From Spirosoma sp. SC4-14 (GTDB lineage Bacteria > Bacteroidota > Bacteroidia > Cytophagales > Spirosomataceae), in NCBI RefSeq assembly GCF_037201965.1, contig NZ_CP147518.1, forward strand, positions 4,829,001 through 4,893,000: a stretch of 64,000 nt of DNA, in the 5' to 3' direction. The notes beneath the pieces were generated by a model. That model did no database searches and was not told the DNA's origin. It worked only from the letters and a program-made list of their open reading frames with translations. The first letter of the stretch is position 1, and each line of letters begins with the position of its first letter. Shown here piece after piece: positions 31,599-41,264 of the stretch. The position numbers were made by a program, and so were the translations under genes.

Positions 31599-32924
31599 TT
31601 TTTTACCGCCCCGCTTAATAGGACGGCCATATTTCAGTCTTTTTTCGGCAGCATAATCCCGCCGAACATTCACTTTTTTGTTTTTGTCGATTTTTTCGTG
31701 AAAAGCTCCGCCCCCTTCTTCTACAACTGGTATTTTCAGCGGAACAGTCTTCATCCGAATCTGTGGTTTTTCGGCATCGGTCAGTTCGTCGGAGATAACA
31801 AGTTTTTCGGGTAAGGGCATAACAGGCACCTGATAGTTCATCAGGTGCTCAATAGCGATGAGCTGTTTCTCGTCGGGTTCCGTTACAAACGAGATAGCTA
31901 TGCCTTTCCGATCGGCGCGTCCCGTCCGCCCAATGCGGTGTATATAACTTTCGGGTTCTTCGGGCAGATCGAAATTAATGACATGCGATACATCGGCCAC
32001 GTCGATTCCGCGGGCAATGATGTCGGTAGCAATCAAAATCCGGTAGGTACCCTGCTTGAACTGCTCTACCGAGTTGAAGCGATAATTCTGCGATTTATTG
32101 GAGTGAATGACGCCTATTTTTTCCGGGCAATCGGCTTCCAACTGATCGTATAGGTCATCGGCCAGTTGTTTTGTTGCTGCAAACACCAGCACTTTAGTCA
32201 TCGACGAATCCTGCCCCAGCAACAGATTCAGCAAATTAACCTTCGTATAAAAATTAGGCACTCTGTAAGCAACCTGCTCAATATTATCCAGCGGGGTTCC
32301 GGCGGGAGCCGCTTCTACCCGTACCGGACTGGAAAAATACGTATCGATCAGTTGCTCAACGTCATCGGTCAACGTAGCCGAAAACAACAGATTCTGGCGT
32401 TTCGGCGGTAGTAAATCCAGAATAACGTTCAACTGAGCCCGAAAACCAAGGTTCAGCATCTCATCGACCTCATCGATGACCAGTTTTTTGAGCGATTTTG
32501 TTTTGAGCGCACCTGTCGAAAGAAAGTCGACCAGCCGACCGGGTGTTGCTACCAGAATATCGGCTCCCTGCTGCACGTCGGCCAGATGCGTTTTGAAATT
32601 AACTCCACCATATACTCCAACTACCATCAGGTTCATATACGTTGCCAGCTTCTGTACTGATTCTACCACCTGCACAACCAGCTCACGCGTGGGTACCAGA
32701 ATGATTACCTGCGGCTGGTGCTCTTTCGAAAACTGGTATTGACGCAGGCACGGCAACAGATACGCAAACGTTTTGCCCGTTCCGGTCTGGGCAATGCCGC
32801 ATACATCCTTCCCAGACATAACAACCGAAAATACCTTCTGCTGAATGGGCGTCGGGGTTGTATAGCCCAGTTCTGTGAGGGCATTCTGGAGTGGTTTATT
32901 AAGATTCAGTTCGTCGAACGTCAT
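31596..32924 (-). CDS. DEAD-box-family RNA helicase with DEVD motif II
   Basis: The 442-residue protein has the Q motif (PIQQKVFSVVMSGKDVCG), Walker A ([14 protein letters not shown]), motif III SAT, the C-terminal helicase lobe (VLVFAATKQLADDLYDQLEA) and motif VI ([10 protein letters not shown]). Motif II reads VIDEVDEML, so DEVD replaces DEAD. The C-terminal ~60 residues are basic. It probably remodels RNA during ribosome assembly or cold growth. No operon is evident. A second, classical DEAD-box helicase lies at 38837. Confidence 0.92.
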   Translation of the reverse strand: MTFDELNLNKPLQNALTELGYTTPTPIQQKVFSVVMSGKDVCGIAQTGTGKTFAYLLPCLRQYQFSKEHQPQVIILVPTRELVVQVVESVQKLATYMNLMVVGVYGGVNFKTHLADVQQGADILVATPGRLVDFLSTGALKTKSLKKLVIDEVDEMLNLGFRAQLNVILDLLPPKRQNLLFSATLTDDVEQLIDTYFSSPVRVEAAPAGTPLDNIEQVAYRVPNFYTKVNLLNLLLGQDSSMTKVLVFAATKQLADDLYDQLEADCPEKIGVIHSNKSQNYRFNSVEQFKQGTYRILIATDIIARGIDVADVSHVINFDLPEEPESYIHRIGRTGRADRKGIAISFVTEPDEKQLIAIEHLMNYQVPVMPLPEKLVISDELTDAEKPQIRMKTVPLKIPVVEEGGGAFHEKIDKNKKVNVRRDYAAEKRLKYGRPIKRGGKK

Positions 32925-33035
32925 AATCGTTTACCCGAAATCGCTGCTATATGGGAAATATTTCTCCGTAAAATTGAATAGAATAGCCTGGCTGTATTCT
33001 TTACTTTACAGTTCTGACACCTAAAATCGTTCCGA

Positions 33036-34151
33036 ATGAGTCGGTTTTTACTTCCTCTCTTCACTATTTCGTTCTATTTCCTGACCCAATCGGTCGTTGC
33101 TCAGGCAAAAATCGACAGTCTGCTGCCCATTCGTGGTTTTTGCATTGCGGCTCCGCAACCCAAACAGCTCGACATGTTTCTTACGTTTATCAATGAGGAA
33201 CTAGCCCCCCGCCAGGTCAATACGTTGATTCTTCGGGTCGATTTCACTTATGAATACGATAGCCATCGCGAGCTTCGTGATAGTCTTGCCCTGTCGAAAC
33301 GCGATGTTAAGAAACTGGTAAAAGCCTGCCAGAAACATAATATACGACTGATTCCGCAAATTAATCTGCTAGGCCATCAGTCGTGGGCCAGCACCACCTA
33401 CAATCTGCTGCGGGTATATCCTCAATTCGACGAAACACCCCACGTGAAGATGCCCGAAAAATATAGCTGGCCTAACTCCGACGGGTTATATTGCAAGAGT
33501 TATTGTCCTCTCCACCCCGATGTACACAAGATCGTGTTCGACCTTGTAGACGAACTTTGCGATGCCTTCGAGGCTGATGCGTTCCATGCGGGTATGGACG
33601 AAGTGTTTTATATCGGCGACGACAAATGTCCGCGCTGTTCGGGTCGCGACAAAGCCGAACTGTTTGCCGGAGAAGTTACCGCGATCCGCAATCATCTGGC
33701 CGAAAAGAACCGTAAGCTCTGGATCTGGGGCGACCGGCTCATCGATGGCAAAACAACGGGCATCGGCATGTGGGAAGGCAGTTACAACAATACGCACCGG
33801 GCCATTGACCTGATTCCGAAAGATGTTATGATCTGCGACTGGCATTATGAACGACCCGATCAAACAGCCGTTTATTTTGCCATGAAAGGCTTCCAGGTTG
33901 TCACCTGCCCCTGGCGGAAACCAGGCTTTGCGGTGCTGCAAACGCAGGACATGGTAAAATTCCGAAAATCGGCTACCCCACAGATGAAAGAACGGTTTCA
34001 GGGCATGATGCAAACCGTATGGTCGGGGGCGGGCCCGTTTCTGGACGAATTTTATGGCGTAAAAGTAAATTCAGAAGCCGGTGAAAACACCCCTTCAAAT
34101 TGCTTCAAAACGCTCTATGGTGAAATCAAACGAGTCGGTGAAAGCAACTAG
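33036..34151 (+). CDS. Exported glycoside hydrolase family 20-like protein
   Basis: The 371-residue protein has a signal peptide (MSRFLLPLFTISFYFLTQSV). The TIM-barrel domain includes RLIPQINLLGHQSWAS near residue 105 and FHAGMDEVFYIGDDKCPRCS near 180. The latter aligns with the H-x-G-x-D-E catalytic pair of GH20 beta-N-acetylhexosaminidases. It is shorter than usual GH20 enzymes and lacks their N-terminal domain. The DUF5009 gene downstream and a membrane protein after it suggest an aminosugar-related set, which is inferred. Confidence 0.75.
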   Translation: MSRFLLPLFTISFYFLTQSVVAQAKIDSLLPIRGFCIAAPQPKQLDMFLTFINEELAPRQVNTLILRVDFTYEYDSHRELRDSLALSKRDVKKLVKACQKHNIRLIPQINLLGHQSWASTTYNLLRVYPQFDETPHVKMPEKYSWPNSDGLYCKSYCPLHPDVHKIVFDLVDELCDAFEADAFHAGMDEVFYIGDDKCPRCSGRDKAELFAGEVTAIRNHLAEKNRKLWIWGDRLIDGKTTGIGMWEGSYNNTHRAIDLIPKDVMICDWHYERPDQTAVYFAMKGFQVVTCPWRKPGFAVLQTQDMVKFRKSATPQMKERFQGMMQTVWSGAGPFLDEFYGVKVNSEAGENTPSNCFKTLYGEIKRVGESN

Positions 34152-34157
34152 TCAAGT

Positions 34158-34191
34158 CAGCCCTAACAGGTTTTAAAAACTTTTAGGGCTG
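34158..34191. terminator. Hairpin between GH20-like and DUF5009 genes
   Basis: CAGCCCTAA pairs with TTAGGGCTG, and inner GTTTT pairs with AAAAC. The T run is short. It may only weaken read-through to the next gene. Confidence 0.6.
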
Positions 34192-34219
34192 TTTGACCAA
34201 TCTAATAGAAACGTAACCA

Positions 34220-35446
34220 ATGGTCTCTACCGAAACAACAGCCCCTACGCTTACGACTACCCGAAAACGCATTTTTTCGATCGATGTGTTTCGAGCCCTG
34301 ACGATGCTCACCATGATTTTCGTCAATGACTTGTGGAGCCTTTCGGGAATTCCGACCTGGCTCGAACACGCCAGCGCCGACGACGATTTCCTGGGGTTTG
34401 CGGATACGGTTTTCCCCTGTTTTCTATTCATTGTGGGTATGTCGATTCCCTTTGCGATCCAGCAGCGAATCGGTAAGGGTGAATCCTACGGGCAGATACT
34501 GGTCCACATTGCCCTGCGGTCGATTGCGTTGTTGGTTATGGGCGTTTTTACGGTCAACATTCCTGATCTGAATGCACAGGCAATGGGCATGAGCCAGGAG
34601 TGGTTTCAGATTCTGATGGTGCTGGGCTTCCTGCTGGTCTGGAACCAATATCCACAGGAAAACGGAACAACAAAACCTATTTTCAGAGCCTTACAACTAG
34701 CTGGTGTAGCCCTGTTGGTTTATCTCGCCCTGACCTTCAAAGGAGGTGCCGCCAATAATCTGACCGGCATGACTCCGCAATGGTGGGGTATTCTGGGGCT
34801 GATCGGCTGGACCTATCTTACCTGCGCGGTTCTCTATCTCTTTCTGCGAGATAAACCCGCACTACTCATAACCGCCTGGGCCTTTTTCAGCCTGTTCACC
34901 ATTGCTGGTCATTCGGGCTGGTTACGGTCGCTCTGGCCAACCGGCCCCCATGACTGGATATTGGGTAATGGTGCTTTTAGCTCATTTACGTTTGCGGGTA
35001 TACTGGCTACGCTCCTACTCACCCGATTGCAGCAAACCGAAAAAACGAGCCAGTTGCCGCTGCTGTTCGTGGGTATTGGTGTGTTGTTTTTGCTGGCGGG
35101 ATTTAGTGCCCGTACCTTTTTTATCATCTCCAAAATTCATGCAACCCCTACCTGGATTTTCCTGTGTTGTGGCATTGCCTTCATCCTGTATGCCTTTGTT
35201 TACTGGCTGGTCGATATGCAGGGAAAAGCCCGTTGGTTCGACCCGATTAAACCAGCCGGAACCAGCACCTTAACCTGCTATCTGATTCCGTATGTGTACT
35301 ACAGCGTCGCGAACCTATCAGGCATTTCGCTCCCCGATGCCCTGAAGGTCGGCGGCATTGGTCTGCTCAAATCATTCCTTTTTGCGCTGGTCGTTATCGG
35401 CATCACAGCCGTTTTAGGAAAGCTTCGTATTAAGCTTAAATTATAA
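34220..35446 (+). CDS. DUF5009 acyltransferase-like membrane protein
   Basis: The 408-residue protein has about ten to eleven membrane segments. It begins with RIFSIDVFRALTMLTMIFVN, the R-x-x-S-I-D-x-x-R-x-x block typical of DUF5009 and of heparan-alpha-glucosaminide N-acetyltransferase (HGSNAT)-like proteins. FPCFLFIVGMSIPFAI follows near residue 70. Those relatives transfer acetyl groups across a membrane to aminosugars. The upstream GH20-like protein fits that theme. Activity is not shown by sequence alone. Confidence 0.82.
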   Translation: MVSTETTAPTLTTTRKRIFSIDVFRALTMLTMIFVNDLWSLSGIPTWLEHASADDDFLGFADTVFPCFLFIVGMSIPFAIQQRIGKGESYGQILVHIALRSIALLVMGVFTVNIPDLNAQAMGMSQEWFQILMVLGFLLVWNQYPQENGTTKPIFRALQLAGVALLVYLALTFKGGAANNLTGMTPQWWGILGLIGWTYLTCAVLYLFLRDKPALLITAWAFFSLFTIAGHSGWLRSLWPTGPHDWILGNGAFSSFTFAGILATLLLTRLQQTEKTSQLPLLFVGIGVLFLLAGFSARTFFIISKIHATPTWIFLCCGIAFILYAFVYWLVDMQGKARWFDPIKPAGTSTLTCYLIPYVYYSVANLSGISLPDALKVGGIGLLKSFLFALVVIGITAVLGKLRIKLKL

Positions 35447-35458
35447 TTTTTGATTTTA

Positions 35459-35503
35459 CCGCAGAGAGCACAAAGTTATTCGCAAAGCAAAACTTCTCTG
35501 CGG
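35459..35503. repeat. Intergenic inverted repeat
   Basis: CCGCAGAGA (35459-35467) and TCTCTGCGG (35495-35503) pair perfectly with a 27-nt loop rich in GCAAAGC words. It lies after DUF5009 and before the next membrane gene. Confidence 0.7.
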
Positions 35504-35615
35504 CCTTTGCGATGGTTCATAGCAATCAACGTGCAAATAGGCTCAATAATAGCCTGATCGTAGCCGAAACCAGTATATCAGGAAAATGCTCCTAAACTCC
35601 TGATTGGCTGTGTTT

Positions 35616-36926
35616 ATGCTAAAAAACCACCCTCTTTCGTTTGCCATGCTGATGGCAGGCTTATCCCTCGGAACCGCCTGGGCTATTCGTGGGCAATTTG
35701 GTCATGAATATGGCGCAGCCTGGGCCGGTGCCATTGGTTCTCTGAGTGTATTGCTGGTTGCTAAACGCTCCAGTTGGTATGCAAAAGTGTTTTCGGCTAC
35801 CCTTGCGGGTGCTGTTGGCTGGGGACTCGGTGGCCTGTCGAGCTATGGCATTGTGGTTGGCTATGGCCGCGATACCGAGTTTATCAACGTTTTTTATGGG
35901 CTTTTCATGTTGTTTGTTATTGGCGGGCTTTATGGCTTTTTGGGGGGTGGACTGTTTGGATTAGTGCTGACCGACTCAAAAGACAAACCGGTAAAATGGA
36001 ATGAGGTAATTGTCGAAATGGTTGTTGGCGCAGTAGTCTTCTACTTTTTCATGATCGAAGAATTCGACTGGCGCATGACACCACCCCGCTCCGAAACCTG
36101 GGCCGTTTGCTTTGGAGCCGCCGTAGCGTTGACCTGGTATCTGGCCCGTCACCGACATAGTTCGGCCTTACGGGTAGCCATCTTCACGGGTTTAGGCGGG
36201 GGCTTTGGTTTTGCCTTCGGCAACTTTCTTCAGGTTCTCGGCCACCTGTCTCAAATCAGCTTCAACTTCTGGAACGTTATGGAATATTCATTGGGCTTTT
36301 TCGGTGGCCTCGGCATGGCCTACGGCACCCTTACATCCGAATGGGAATCGACGGAGACAACGCAACCCAAAAGTCAGGTCTGGTTTCCATTATTGATGGT
36401 TGTGCTGGCGATTCCGTTTATTGTTTGGCAACAATCGTTTGATTTAGAACGCCTTCAGGGTATTTATAGCAAAATCAACATAGCTCCCCAAAGCCCGATC
36501 CATGGGTATGTCCAATTGGTTTCTATTGGAATGGTACTTGCCATGACAGGCTGGTGCTGGTTCTATTTCTACCAAACCAGAGCCACTTTGGTCTCGTATT
36601 CACAAAACGATATTGTGGCTCTATTTCTGGGCCTTTGGGGGCTATATATCGTGTTTAGTTTGTTGATTACGGGTGCCTTTATGAGTAACTACCGCATTGA
36701 GCAATATCTGTATATCGCTAATTGGATACTGGTAGCTCTGCTGATCGGCAAAACGCAGCCCATCTATACGCCCCTGCCCCTTATTCCGAAAAAATGGGCA
36801 ATCAATTTTGGTGGGTTACTTGTCTTTTTCGCGGTGCTTACTTTTCTGCTTATTCATTCTCACGGAGAGTTGAAAGGGGCACAAAAGCGTTTTGGAGCCC
36901 CACCAACCGTAGAAAACGCCCAATAA
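35616..36926 (+). CDS. Multi-pass membrane protein of unknown function
   Basis: I start at the ATG at 35616 (MLKNHPLSFAMLMAGLSLGT); an upstream TTG is less likely. The 436-residue product has about eleven or twelve hydrophobic segments and conserved-looking GQFGHEYGAAWAGAIGSL near residue 28. Glycine-rich helices recur (GLGGGFGFAFGNF). I do not recognise the family. Position after GH20-like and DUF5009 genes on the same strand suggests the same process, possibly transport of a sugar. Confidence 0.75.
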   Translation: MLKNHPLSFAMLMAGLSLGTAWAIRGQFGHEYGAAWAGAIGSLSVLLVAKRSSWYAKVFSATLAGAVGWGLGGLSSYGIVVGYGRDTEFINVFYGLFMLFVIGGLYGFLGGGLFGLVLTDSKDKPVKWNEVIVEMVVGAVVFYFFMIEEFDWRMTPPRSETWAVCFGAAVALTWYLARHRHSSALRVAIFTGLGGGFGFAFGNFLQVLGHLSQISFNFWNVMEYSLGFFGGLGMAYGTLTSEWESTETTQPKSQVWFPLLMVVLAIPFIVWQQSFDLERLQGIYSKINIAPQSPIHGYVQLVSIGMVLAMTGWCWFYFYQTRATLVSYSQNDIVALFLGLWGLYIVFSLLITGAFMSNYRIEQYLYIANWILVALLIGKTQPIYTPLPLIPKKWAINFGGLLVFFAVLTFLLIHSHGELKGAQKRFGAPPTVENAQ

Positions 36927-36979
36927 AAAACGCACCAACCGGTATCAGGTAGGTAATGATACCGGTTGGTGCGTTTTTT
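36925..36979. terminator. Strong bidirectional terminator, 23-bp perfect stem
   Basis: Arms at 36925-36947 and 36957-36979 are perfectly complementary, flanked by six A and six T. It lies between convergent genes and overlaps both stop ends. Confidence 0.92.
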
Positions 36980-37322
36980 ACATCATCTCCCGAATTTCGA
37001 TAAACCCATCGGCGTCAAATACCGGGCAAGTTTGCAGGAGCGTGGTGGCTTCATCAAGATCGTTGGCACGAATCAGCAGATAGCCTCCTACAATTTCCTG
37101 TTCATGAACCCGGTAAGGGCCATCACGTACCTCCAAATTACCCGTTGAAGAACGAACCACTTTACCGGTTAGCGAGAGTGAGTTTCCACCTTGCCAGTGC
37201 TCTTTCGCTATCATTTCGTCAATCCAGGTTTTCCAGTGAAACTGATGGCGGTGTGTTTCTTCTGGCGAAGGAACCGTTGCTCGTCCATCGGGCTCGCGAA
37301 TTAAAACAAGGTATGTTTTCAT
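36978..37322 (-). CDS. YciI-like protein
   Basis: The ATG at 37320-37322 (MKTYLVLIREPDGRA) gives 114 residues. The YCII-related ferredoxin-like fold is recognisable from MKTYLVLIR, a middle HxxWxxWI segment and GGYLLIRANDLDEATTLLQT. Family proteins are dimeric and of uncertain enzymatic role, and some degrade aromatic compounds. The next gene (SnoaL-like) is 29 bp upstream on the same strand, so the two probably form a unit with the AraC regulator further upstream. Confidence 0.85.
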   Translation of the reverse strand: MKTYLVLIREPDGRATVPSPEETHRHQFHWKTWIDEMIAKEHWQGGNSLSLTGKVVRSSTGNLEVRDGPYRVHEQEIVGGYLLIRANDLDEATTLLQTCPVFDADGFIEIREMM

Positions 37323-37351
37323 AGCTAAACTGACTAACATCCAATAACGGG

Positions 37352-37771
37352 TTATGCCTCGCGAATCTGCTGAAGCACGGTATAGGTATCACGGATATTC
37401 CAGTGTTCGACATACTGACCATCCTGCAACCGTACGATGTCGATAATTGGGAAAACGATAGATTTTCCTGTAGCCGGAAATCCCATAAACGGTCCTGAAT
37501 GCGTGGCATGAAACGCTTTGCGTGTAACGACCTTATCGCCTTCGGCAAGCTGATCGTAAATTTCGACGCGTAAATCGGAGAAAGCAGGACGCAGCACATC
37601 CAGAATGAACTGTACCATGCCATCTTTTCCTTTTGGCATTCCGGCAGGTGCCGTGTGGTTAATAAAGGTAGGGGCAATTAACTCGTCGAAAGCTTCCAGT
37701 CGCCCCTGTTCGATAGCTTCCCGATTAAACCGTAGTACGATAGCCTTATTTTTCTCAGCTTCTGTGTTCAT
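37352..37771 (-). CDS. SnoaL-like ester-cyclase-family protein
   Basis: The 139-residue protein has the NTF2-like fold of SnoaL: VLRFNREAIEQGRLEAFDEL, FINHTAPAGMPKGKDGMVQF and EHWNIRDTYTVLQQIREA. The family includes polyketide cyclases and many uncharacterised proteins. No signal peptide is present. It is upstream of the YciI-like gene and downstream of an AraC regulator on the same strand. Confidence 0.85.
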   Translation of the reverse strand: MNTEAEKNKAIVLRFNREAIEQGRLEAFDELIAPTFINHTAPAGMPKGKDGMVQFILDVLRPAFSDLRVEIYDQLAEGDKVVTRKAFHATHSGPFMGFPATGKSIVFPIIDIVRLQDGQYVEHWNIRDTYTVLQQIREA

Positions 37772-37843
37772 ATAACCTGTGCGTTCATTAACACAACAAA
37801 GTTAGAGAACTGGTCCGCTGCGGTTATTGGCCGTATATCGGTT

Positions 37844-38740
37844 TTAGGTGTACATTTCGCGGATTGCTGTTCGAAAGGCCGTCGGCGTCTCGCCCGTCAG
37901 GCGTTTAAAGAACCGATGAAAATAAGCCGCATCCTCAAACCCCAGTTGCCAGGCAATTTCCCTGGCCGAAAGATCGGTATGCAGTAGCAGCCGTTTGGCT
38001 TCGAGAACCAGCCGTTCGTGAATGTGGCCGATAGCCGTTTTGCCACTCTGCTGTTTGATACGATCGTTCAGATGTCCTGGTGTAATGTTCAGCAGATCGG
38101 CGTAATCGGCAACCTGGTGCAGTTGGCTGTAATGGCTTTCGATATAAGCCCGAAACTCATTCAAAAGCCGTCGGTCCGGCGAAACGCGCACTAATTGAAT
38201 CTGTTCGACATATAATCGGCTCAGATAAATGAGCAACACGCTGACGTACGACTGCAGCATGCTGTTTCGCCAGCTATGGCTCGAATTGAATTCAACCAGG
38301 ATTTTCTGAAGCAGATCGTCCAGAAACTGTCGATTCTCGGAGGTTAGTGTCAATTCATGCCCATTATCAGGGTTCTGAATGATGGGTAGTTGCCGCAACG
38401 ACCGGTTTTCTTCCAGTTGCAGGTATTCTTCCGTGAACGAAAGCATAATCCCGTCCATCGGCTTGGTTGCTTCTTTTACCTGAATCTGGTGCGGAACGGC
38501 AAAATAGAACGTGTTCGGCTGGAGCGTATAAGGCACGAAATCGACCCAATGGCGGCTGCTCCCATCCCTAACCAGGCACAAAAAATAAAAATCTTTACGG
38601 TGTGGTATCAGAAAATTGGAACGATGTCTGCGCACCTCGCCCTTCGATTCGACAATTTCAAAAATGCGGTTCCCCAGGCTACTGCTCTGCTGGAGCGAAT
38701 AAGTTGGAATACCTACTTCCTTATCCGGTGCTACAATCAT
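37844..38740 (-). CDS. AraC-family transcriptional regulator
   Basis: The 298-residue protein has an N-terminal ligand/cupin-like domain (FYFLCLVRDGSSRHWVDFVP and a following beta segment) and C-terminal AraC double helix-turn-helix (DLSAREIAWQLGFEDAAYFH then RFFKRLTGETPTAFR). The first helix-turn-helix lies around residues 205-235 (ADYADLLNITPGHLNDRIKQ). It is followed at 70 bp by the SnoaL-like and YciI-like genes in the same direction, which are likely targets. Ligand unknown. Confidence 0.9.
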   Translation of the reverse strand: MIVAPDKEVGIPTYSLQQSSSLGNRIFEIVESKGEVRRHRSNFLIPHRKDFYFLCLVRDGSSRHWVDFVPYTLQPNTFYFAVPHQIQVKEATKPMDGIMLSFTEEYLQLEENRSLRQLPIIQNPDNGHELTLTSENRQFLDDLLQKILVEFNSSHSWRNSMLQSYVSVLLIYLSRLYVEQIQLVRVSPDRRLLNEFRAYIESHYSQLHQVADYADLLNITPGHLNDRIKQQSGKTAIGHIHERLVLEAKRLLLHTDLSAREIAWQLGFEDAAYFHRFFKRLTGETPTAFRTAIREMYT

Positions 38741-38836
38741 TGGTCAATATAGCAACATTAGCTCACATACTCCCGTCATAAAAATTGGCTATACTGCATC
38801 TCAATGAGACCACAGTATAGCCGACATGTGTTTAAC

Positions 38837-40192
38837 CTACGACCGCTCGGAGCGCGGTTTTCCCGAACGGCGATTCGGGTTGTTTCGTCCGGCAGGATTT
38901 CCATTTCGGGGCTGGTCGTTGTCCCGGCGGAAAGAACCATTCCGGGGTTTACCATTGGGCCGGTTTTGTCCGGAATTCCCGTTTCGGCTACCTCCCCCCG
39001 GCCGACTTTGCTGCGGCCGTGGGGCTGCGGGTGTAACGGCAGCAACCGACACATCGAGCACATACGGGTGATTGTCGATTACTGGCACCTGTCTGCCAAT
39101 CAGTTTATGAATGTCTTTCAGATAATCCGTTTCTTCTTCGTCGCAGAACGACAGCGCCACCCCTTCATTACCAGCCCGGCCAGTCCGACCAATGCGGTGA
39201 ACATACGTTTCAGGAATATTTGGCAATTCGTAGTTGATCACGTGCGACAACTCATCGACATCGATACCACGGGCCGCAATGTCGGTAGCTACCAATACCC
39301 GGGTTTGCCGCGATTTGAAGTTCGAGAGCGCCCGTTGCCGTGCATTCTGCGATTTGTTACCATGAATGGCTTCGGCCTGAATGCCCGCTTTCAGCAGATC
39401 TTTAGCAACCTTGTCGGCTCCGTGTTTTGTACGGGCGAAAACCAGCGCCGAGGCAATATGCTTGTCGCTAAGCACATGCACCAGCAATTTGCGTTTGTTT
39501 TCTTTTCCTACAAAATAAATAGCCTGCTGAATGGTATCGGCCGTCGATGAAACGGGGGTTACTTCCACTTTGGCGGGGTTATTCAAAATCGTATCGGCCA
39601 GTTTAGCCACATCGGGCGGCATGGTTGCCGAGAAAAACAACGACTGCCGACGTTCGGGTAGCCGGACAATTACTTTTTTAACATCGTGAATAAAGCCCAT
39701 ATCCAGCATACGGTCGGCTTCGTCGAGCACGAAAAATTGTACATCCCGAAGTGAGATCAGTCCCTGGCTCATCAGATCGAGCAAACGGCCGGGGGTAGCA
39801 ATCAGTATATCGATGCCTCCCTTCAGGGCCATCACCTGTGCATGTTGCGACACCCCACCAAAAATAACCGTATGACGGAGATTCAGATAGCGTCCGTAAG
39901 CGGCTACACTTTCGCCAATCTGAATCGCTAATTCGCGGGTTGGCGTTAATACCAGTGTTTTTATACGACGTGGAGCAGCCGGATTTTTCTGGCGCTCCTG
40001 ATAAAGCAGTTGCAGAATTGGAATTGAAAAGGCAGCGGTTTTTCCGGTACCAGTTTGCGCACAGCCCAGCAAATCACGGCGGCTCAACAAAATTGGTATG
40101 GCTTGCTGCTGAATGGGCGTTGGGGTAGTATATCCTTCCTCGGCAAGTGCCTTCTGGATCGGTTCAATTAATAATAAGTCGGAAAATTGCAT
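38837..40192 (-). CDS. DEAD-box RNA helicase, RhlE-like
   Basis: The 451-residue protein has the Q motif ([20 protein letters not shown]), Walker A ([11 protein letters not shown]), the DEAD box ([13 protein letters not shown]), SAT, and [16 protein letters not shown]. The last ~75 residues are a low-complexity tail of Arg, Gly, Asn and Pro, typical of the RhlE branch and suited to RNA binding. It probably acts in ribosome assembly or RNA turnover. It is convergent with no near neighbour. Confidence 0.93.
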   Translation of the reverse strand: MQFSDLLLIEPIQKALAEEGYTTPTPIQQQAIPILLSRRDLLGCAQTGTGKTAAFSIPILQLLYQERQKNPAAPRRIKTLVLTPTRELAIQIGESVAAYGRYLNLRHTVIFGGVSQHAQVMALKGGIDILIATPGRLLDLMSQGLISLRDVQFFVLDEADRMLDMGFIHDVKKVIVRLPERRQSLFFSATMPPDVAKLADTILNNPAKVEVTPVSSTADTIQQAIYFVGKENKRKLLVHVLSDKHIASALVFARTKHGADKVAKDLLKAGIQAEAIHGNKSQNARQRALSNFKSRQTRVLVATDIAARGIDVDELSHVINYELPNIPETYVHRIGRTGRAGNEGVALSFCDEEETDYLKDIHKLIGRQVPVIDNHPYVLDVSVAAVTPAAPRPQQSRPGGGSRNGNSGQNRPNGKPRNGSFRRDNDQPRNGNPAGRNNPNRRSGKPRSERS

Positions 40193-40334
40193 GTAACGAG
40201 TTGACGTTGAGATCTATTTTCTACTAATTGGCCAGATTTATTTAACAACTAATCCAGCCTCCAACAGCCCACGTCTAAATAGAAGTTTTACAGTTAACCG
40301 CTTAATCACAAATAAAGTGCCATTGTTCTAAACG

Positions 40335-40367
40335 ACGAATGCCATTACTCGCTGTAATGGCATTCGT
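40335..40367. terminator. 14-bp perfect hairpin
   Basis: ACGAATGCCATTAC and GTAATGGCATTCGT flank a 5-nt loop. It lies after the SDR gene (minus strand) and before the helicase gene start. There is no T run. Confidence 0.65.
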
Positions 40368-40394
40368 ACTATGTATGTATAAGGTAGGATTGGT

Positions 40395-41168
40395 CTATTC
40401 GTAAATACTGCCGGCCGTTGATTCGACGAGGCTTTTAGGCAACAGCCAGGCCATCCATTTGCCAAGCTTATTGAGTAGGCCCGTTACTACTTCGGTTTTT
40501 CCAGCCAGTGTTGCTTCTACGGCTTGCTGCGCCACTTCTTCGGGAGTCATATTCACCCGTTCGGCTGCTTTTCGCCCCTTCTCTCCAATCTGCGCCCGAT
40601 CAACAAAGCCGGTGTCTGTGGCTCCCGGACAAACGCAGGTAACTGACACTGATGACCGTTTAAGTTCCTGATGCAGCCCCCGGCTAAACTGTAGCACAAA
40701 AACCTTCGAAGCAGCATACAAACTCAGCCGAGGCACGGCCTGATAAGCGGCCGAACTGCCAATATTCAGAATATAGGCTTTCGGCTGCTGCCGCAACTGG
40801 GGTAAAAACAAATACGTCAGTTCAACCAGAGCCGTCATATTCACCTGCATCATATCGGTATGCTCGGCCAGTGTATGTTTTTCAAACAATCCACTTAAAC
40901 CATAACCGGCATTGTTGGCCAGAAACTGAACCGGGTAGTTGCTACGCTGTGTCCAGTCGAACACACGTTGAGCGGCCCCTGTTTCGGCCAGGTCAATAGC
41001 CAGGAAATCGGACTTAACTCCATAGGATGTCGCTAATCGCTGACTCACGGCCCGCAATACTGATTCCGAGCGGGCAACCAGTAGCAAATCGAACTTACGG
41101 CGGGCCAGTTCTTCCGCAATTGCCAGACCTATTCCTTTACTGGCTCCCGTAATGAGGGCAAATGGCAT
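40395..41168 (-). CDS. Short-chain dehydrogenase/reductase
   Basis: The 257-residue protein starts MPFALITGASKGIGLAIAEE, the NAD(P)-binding TGxxxGIG motif of classical SDRs. NNAGYG near residue 90 and catalytic Ser (INIGSSAAYQ), Tyr and Lys (YAASKVFVL) are present. The likely cofactor is NADPH, from the basic residue after the third strand. The substrate is unknown. Next to it upstream is the PhyH-type oxygenase gene, separated by an intergenic palindrome. Confidence 0.9.
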   Translation of the reverse strand: MPFALITGASKGIGLAIAEELARRKFDLLLVARSESVLRAVSQRLATSYGVKSDFLAIDLAETGAAQRVFDWTQRSNYPVQFLANNAGYGLSGLFEKHTLAEHTDMMQVNMTALVELTYLFLPQLRQQPKAYILNIGSSAAYQAVPRLSLYAASKVFVLQFSRGLHQELKRSSVSVTCVCPGATDTGFVDRAQIGEKGRKAAERVNMTPEEVAQQAVEATLAGKTEVVTGLLNKLGKWMAWLLPKSLVESTAGSIYE

Positions 41169-41179
41169 AAAAGTTCTTT

Positions 41180-41264
41180 GTTTATGGTTAAAGGTTTATA
41201 GTTTTGACGCATTAGGTACTTGATTTCTCCATCACACAAAAACCATAAACCCTAAACGATAAAC
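41180..41264. repeat. Intergenic inverted repeat of GTTTATGGTT words
   Basis: The left arm from 41180 (GTTTATGGTTAAAGGTTTAT) pairs imperfectly with the right arm at 41238-41264 (AAAACCATAAACCCTAAACG). It fills the gap between the PhyH and SDR genes. Related palindromes lie at 56318, 56837, 59036 and 60131. Confidence 0.75.

Noticed and set aside
38804..39550. Long open frame on the plus strand opposite the RhlE-like helicase
   Set aside because: The minus strand carries all helicase motifs. The opposite frame has no recognisable protein and arises from codon bias.
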